In this document: positions 61,443-64,000 of the stretch, in pieces
Layout of the letters: each line of letters begins with the position of its first letter
Position numbering within the stretch: position 1 is the stretch's first letter
Source: Cellulomonas fimi
Lineage (GTDB): Bacteria > Actinomycetota > Actinomycetes > Actinomycetales > Cellulomonadaceae
DNA length: 64,000 nt
Assembly (NCBI RefSeq): GCF_028583725.1
Contig: NZ_CP110680.1
Location: forward strand, 1,426,001-1,490,000
Direction: 5' to 3'
The notes under the pieces: generated by a model
What the model was told of the DNA's origin: nothing
The model's input: the letters and a program-made list of their open reading frames with translations, nothing else
Databases searched by the model: none
Translations under genes and position numbers: made by a program

Positions 61443-62156
61443 TCACTCGCCGGGCCGTACGAGCTCCGTCTCGTACGCGGTGACGACGGCCTGCACGCGG
61501 TCGCGCGCGCCGAGCTTGGCCAGGATCCGGCCGACGTGCGTCTTGACGGTGGCCTCGGCGACGAACAGGTCCTGCCCGATCTCGGTGTTGGACCGGCCCT
61601 TCGCCATGAGGACGAGCACCTCGCGCTCGCGGTCGGTGAGCTCGGCGACGGCCCGGCGCGCGGGGTCGCTCGGGGCGCCGGGGCGGTCGGGCGGCAGGGC
61701 GGTGACGAGGTGCTCCAGCAGGCGGCGCGTGCTCGACGGCGCGATGACGGCGTCGCCCCGGTGCACGGTGCGGATCGCCGCGAGCATCTCCTCCGGCGGG
61801 GCGTCCTTGAGCAGGAAGCCGCTGGCCCCCGCACGGATCGCGGCGAGCACGTACTCGTCGAGGTCGAAGGTCGTCAGCACGATGACGCGCGGCGCGGGGA
61901 GCGCGTCGGACGCGCCGGCGGTGAGGTGGGCCGTCGCGGTGAGGCCGTCCATGGTCGGCATCCGCACGTCCATGAGCACGACGTCGACCTGCCCGGCCGC
62001 GCGCGTGAGCGCCTGCACGGCCTGCGCCCCGTCGCCGGCCTCGAGGACCACCTCGAGGTCGGGCTGGGAGTCGATCACCATGCGGAAGCCGGCGCGGACG
62101 AGCTGCTGGTCGTCGACGAGCGCGACGCGCACGGGGGGCGTGGTGGTCTCGGTCAT
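61443..62156 (-). CDS. NarL/LuxR-type response regulator
   Basis: 237 residues, ATG overlapping the kinase stop (ATGA). Receiver domain: VRVALVDDQQLVRAGF, phospho-Asp in VVLMDVRMPTMDG, Thr in VIVLTTFDLDEY, Lys in GFLLKDAPPEE. C-terminal LuxR HTH: LTDREREVLVLMAKGRSNTEIGQDL. It most likely controls the ABC transporter downstream in the same direction. Confidence 0.93.
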   Translation of the reverse strand: MTETTTPPVRVALVDDQQLVRAGFRMVIDSQPDLEVVLEAGDGAQAVQALTRAAGQVDVVLMDVRMPTMDGLTATAHLTAGASDALPAPRVIVLTTFDLDEYVLAAIRAGASGFLLKDAPPEEMLAAIRTVHRGDAVIAPSSTRRLLEHLVTALPPDRPGAPSDPARRAVAELTDREREVLVLMAKGRSNTEIGQDLFVAEATVKTHVGRILAKLGARDRVQAVVTAYETELVRPGE

Positions 62157-63532
62157 CGGTCGTCCTGTCGCGTGGAGGCGGGGTGCGGGGGAGCGGTGTC
62201 GGCGGTCGGCGGCCGGCCGGCCGGTGGCGGACCGACGACGGGGCCGGTCGGCAGCTCGGCGCGGACACGGTAGCCGCCGCCCGGCCGGGGACCGGCGCTG
62301 ACGGTGCCGCCGAACATCGCCGCACGCTCGCGCATGCCGAGCAGGCCGTGGCCCAGGCCGTCGGAGCCGGCGGAGGCGCCGCGGCCGTCGTCGGACACCT
62401 CGAGCGCGAGCGCGTCCGGGCGCCACGACAGCACGACGGTCACGGACGGGTCGGGGCCCGCGTGCTTGAGCACGTTGGTGAGCGCCTCCTGCGTGATGCG
62501 GTACGCCGTGAGGCCGACGCCGGGGGGGAGGTGGCGGGGCGTGCCGGTGCGCACGAGGGACACGCGCAGCCCGCTGCCGCGGACCTGCTCGACGAGCGCG
62601 GGCACGTCCTCGATGGACGGCTGCGGGGTCACGGTGGGGCCGGCGGGGCCGGTCGCGGTCGACGGGCCCGAGGCCGCGGGCGGGCTCGTGACGGTCCCAC
62701 CGCCCGCCGGGGCGAGGGGCGGTCCGGCGGTGACCACGGGGATGCTGCCGGTCGGCGTCGGCGGGCCCTCGCGCAGCACGCCGAGCAGGCGGCGCATGTC
62801 GGTGAGCGCCGCGCGGCCGGTCTCCGCGATCGTGCCGAGCGCGCGCGTGGCGGCGGCGGGGTCGGCGTCCGCGGCGTACCGCCCGCCGTCGGCCTGGGCG
62901 ATCATCACGGTGAGCGAGTGCGCGACGATGTCGTGCATCTCCCGCGCGATGCGGGCGCGCTCGGCCGCGGTGGCGATCTGCGCCTGCTGGTCGCGCTCGC
63001 GCTCGAGCCGTTCGGCGCGGTCGACGAGGGCCTCGAGCGTCTCCCGGCGGGAGCGTCGCGCGAGGCCGAACGCCCACACCGCGGCGGCGATCGACCACAC
63101 GAAGATCGTCGAGGCCACCGCGGAGGGCGGGTTCCACCAGGTCGCGAGCGTGACCGGCAGGAGGATCCCGCCGACGACCGCGCCGACGATCGCGACGCGG
63201 TGCGCCCAGCGCGGGCCGTGCACGGTGACGGAGTAGAGCGCGACGAGCACCGCGAGGTCCGCCGGGACCATGAGCGGCGTGACGAACAGCATCTGCAGCA
63301 GGGCGACCGTGTAGACGGTCGCGGCGGACGCGGTGGGGCGGACCCGGCGCCACGCGAGCGGGGCGATGAGGAGGAAGGCGACCAGCAGGTCGGGCACCGT
63401 GCGCGTCGACGAGCCGTCGAGGAAGTTGACGTTGAGCGTGAGGCCGACGAGCAGCACGAACAGCGTGCCCACGAGGTCGATGACGAACCGGTGGGAGTCC
63501 TCCCATCGCAGCACCCGGTCCCACCACGTCAC
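62153..63532 (-). CDS. HisKA_3 sensor histidine kinase
   Basis: 459 residues from GTG at 63532. Four to five helices in residues 15-150 (FVIDLVGTLFVLLVGLTL, LVAFLLIAPLAWRR, DLAVLVALYSVTV and others) with almost no outer loop, so it may sense within the membrane. HisKA_3: ERARIAREMHDIVAHSLTVM with the phospho-His; then a 40-residue Pro/Gly/Thr-rich insert, and HATPase_c (LTAYRITQEALTNVLKHA, DDGRGA, GLGHGLLGMRERAAMFGG). Leaderless: TAGGCT 6 nt upstream. Pairs with 61443-62156. Confidence 0.92.
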   Translation of the reverse strand: MTWWDRVLRWEDSHRFVIDLVGTLFVLLVGLTLNVNFLDGSSTRTVPDLLVAFLLIAPLAWRRVRPTASAATVYTVALLQMLFVTPLMVPADLAVLVALYSVTVHGPRWAHRVAIVGAVVGGILLPVTLATWWNPPSAVASTIFVWSIAAAVWAFGLARRSRRETLEALVDRAERLERERDQQAQIATAAERARIAREMHDIVAHSLTVMIAQADGGRYAADADPAAATRALGTIAETGRAALTDMRRLLGVLREGPPTPTGSIPVVTAGPPLAPAGGGTVTSPPAASGPSTATGPAGPTVTPQPSIEDVPALVEQVRGSGLRVSLVRTGTPRHLPPGVGLTAYRITQEALTNVLKHAGPDPSVTVVLSWRPDALALEVSDDGRGASAGSDGLGHGLLGMRERAAMFGGTVSAGPRPGGGYRVRAELPTGPVVGPPPAGRPPTADTAPPHPASTRQDDR

Positions 63533-63731
63533 GCGACGAGCCTAGGCGCGCGGCCGACGTCCCGCGTGCACCCCCGGACGGACCCGAGGCCCGCGGGCGC
63601 CCGACCGCGGGGGGACCCGACGCGGGGGCGCGTGCGCCGCAGGCGGCGGGAGCGGTCCGCACCCGTGGGACCACGGCGAACATCGCGTGCCCACTGGCGG
63701 ACGAGACCGTCCCGTGACCTAGCATGGGGCA

Positions 63732-64000
63732 ATGACCCAGGTGCTGCTGGCGGAGGACGATCCCGCGATTGCCGAGCCTTTGGCCCGCGCCCTCGGGCGT
63801 GAAGGTTACGACGTGCGCGTGCAAGGCACGGGTCAAGGTGCGATCGACGGCGCCGCCGCGGCGGACCTCGTCGTCCTCGACCTGGGCCTGCCCGACATGG
63901 ACGGCCTCGACGTCGCCCGCGCGATCCGGAACCAGGGCCTCACGACCCCCGTGCTGGTGCTCACGGCGCGCGCCGACGAGGTGGACCTCGTCGTCGGCCT
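63732..64000 (+). CDS. OmpR-family response regulator, 3' part outside the window
   Basis: 89 codons are visible. Receiver domain: VLLAEDDPAIAEPLARAL with the acidic pair, phospho-Asp in LVVLDLGLPDMDG, Thr in VLVLTARADEVD. The DNA-binding domain would lie past the edge. TAGCAT (63720-63725) ends 6 nt before the ATG, so leaderless. Divergent from the NarL-type system. Confidence 0.85.
   Translation, partial: MTQVLLAEDDPAIAEPLARALGREGYDVRVQGTGQGAIDGAAAADLVVLDLGLPDMDGLDVARAIRNQGLTTPVLVLTARADEVDLVVG

Overview
The window is 64 kb of very GC-rich DNA in which almost every base is coding, with many GTG starts and 1-4 nt start/stop overlaps. CBM2-tailed secreted enzymes, a GH10 xylanase, a CebEFG-like cello-oligosaccharide importer, a whiB1/pdtaS neighbour pair, a coproporphyrin-type haem pathway and sugar ABC operons without their own ATPase all point to a cellulolytic actinobacterium, most likely Cellulomonas or a close relative. 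No rRNA, tRNA, insertion sequence, prophage or CRISPR array was seen.

Layout. 1-3100: end of a TOBE-domain protein and modABC (molybdate uptake). 3170-8981: narK plus a giant fused assimilatory nitrate reductase, closed by a strong terminator. 9053-11645: CBM2-tailed esterase and a PaaX-type regulator. 11638-16586: membrane-anchored sulfite-oxidase-like molybdoenzyme, HIT protein, NatAB-like ABC exporter and a DUF1697 protein. 16650-22923: nirB-nirD-cobA-HemD/winged-helix-cbiX, i.e. nitrite reductase with the genes for its sirohaem. 23038-24563: two tandem paralogous lipoprotein hydrolases. 24813-29101: NYN protein, GH10 xylanase with divergent MarR regulator, flavodoxin and a Ser/Thr kinase. 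29236-35861: LacI regulator and an alpha-glucoside operon (GH13, binding protein, two permeases). 35955-38325: ferrochelatase, haem synthase and META protein. 38395-45054: LLM flavin oxidoreductase, Glu/Leu-type dehydrogenase, small secreted protein and putA. 45307-49956: LacI regulator and a three-gene sugar importer with a CebR-like operator. 50092-53519: DUF2505, pdtaS, whiB1 and a small membrane protein. 53480-57823: orphan EccC/FtsK-type ATPase. 57920-63532: FtsX-like ABC transporter and its two-component system. 63732-64000: start of an OmpR-type response regulator.

How it fits together. Molybdate import (modABC) feeds the nitrate reductase and the sulfite-oxidase-like enzyme. NarK imports nitrate, the fused reductase makes nitrite, NirBD makes ammonium, and CobA/HemD/CbiX supply sirohaem. 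The narK and nirB promoters share one collinear architecture and are probably co-regulated. Xylanase, esterase, GH13 enzyme and two sugar importers form a plant-polysaccharide arm.

Less ordinary signals: (i) four genes end in short tandem repeats whose units each carry the stop codon; (ii) both sugar ABC operons have a strong hairpin just after the binding-protein gene; (iii) at least seven genes show TAnnnT followed 6-7 nt later by the start codon (leaderless mRNAs); (iv) the EccC-like ATPase carries two unrelated in-frame minisatellites and Arg-type Walker A loops.
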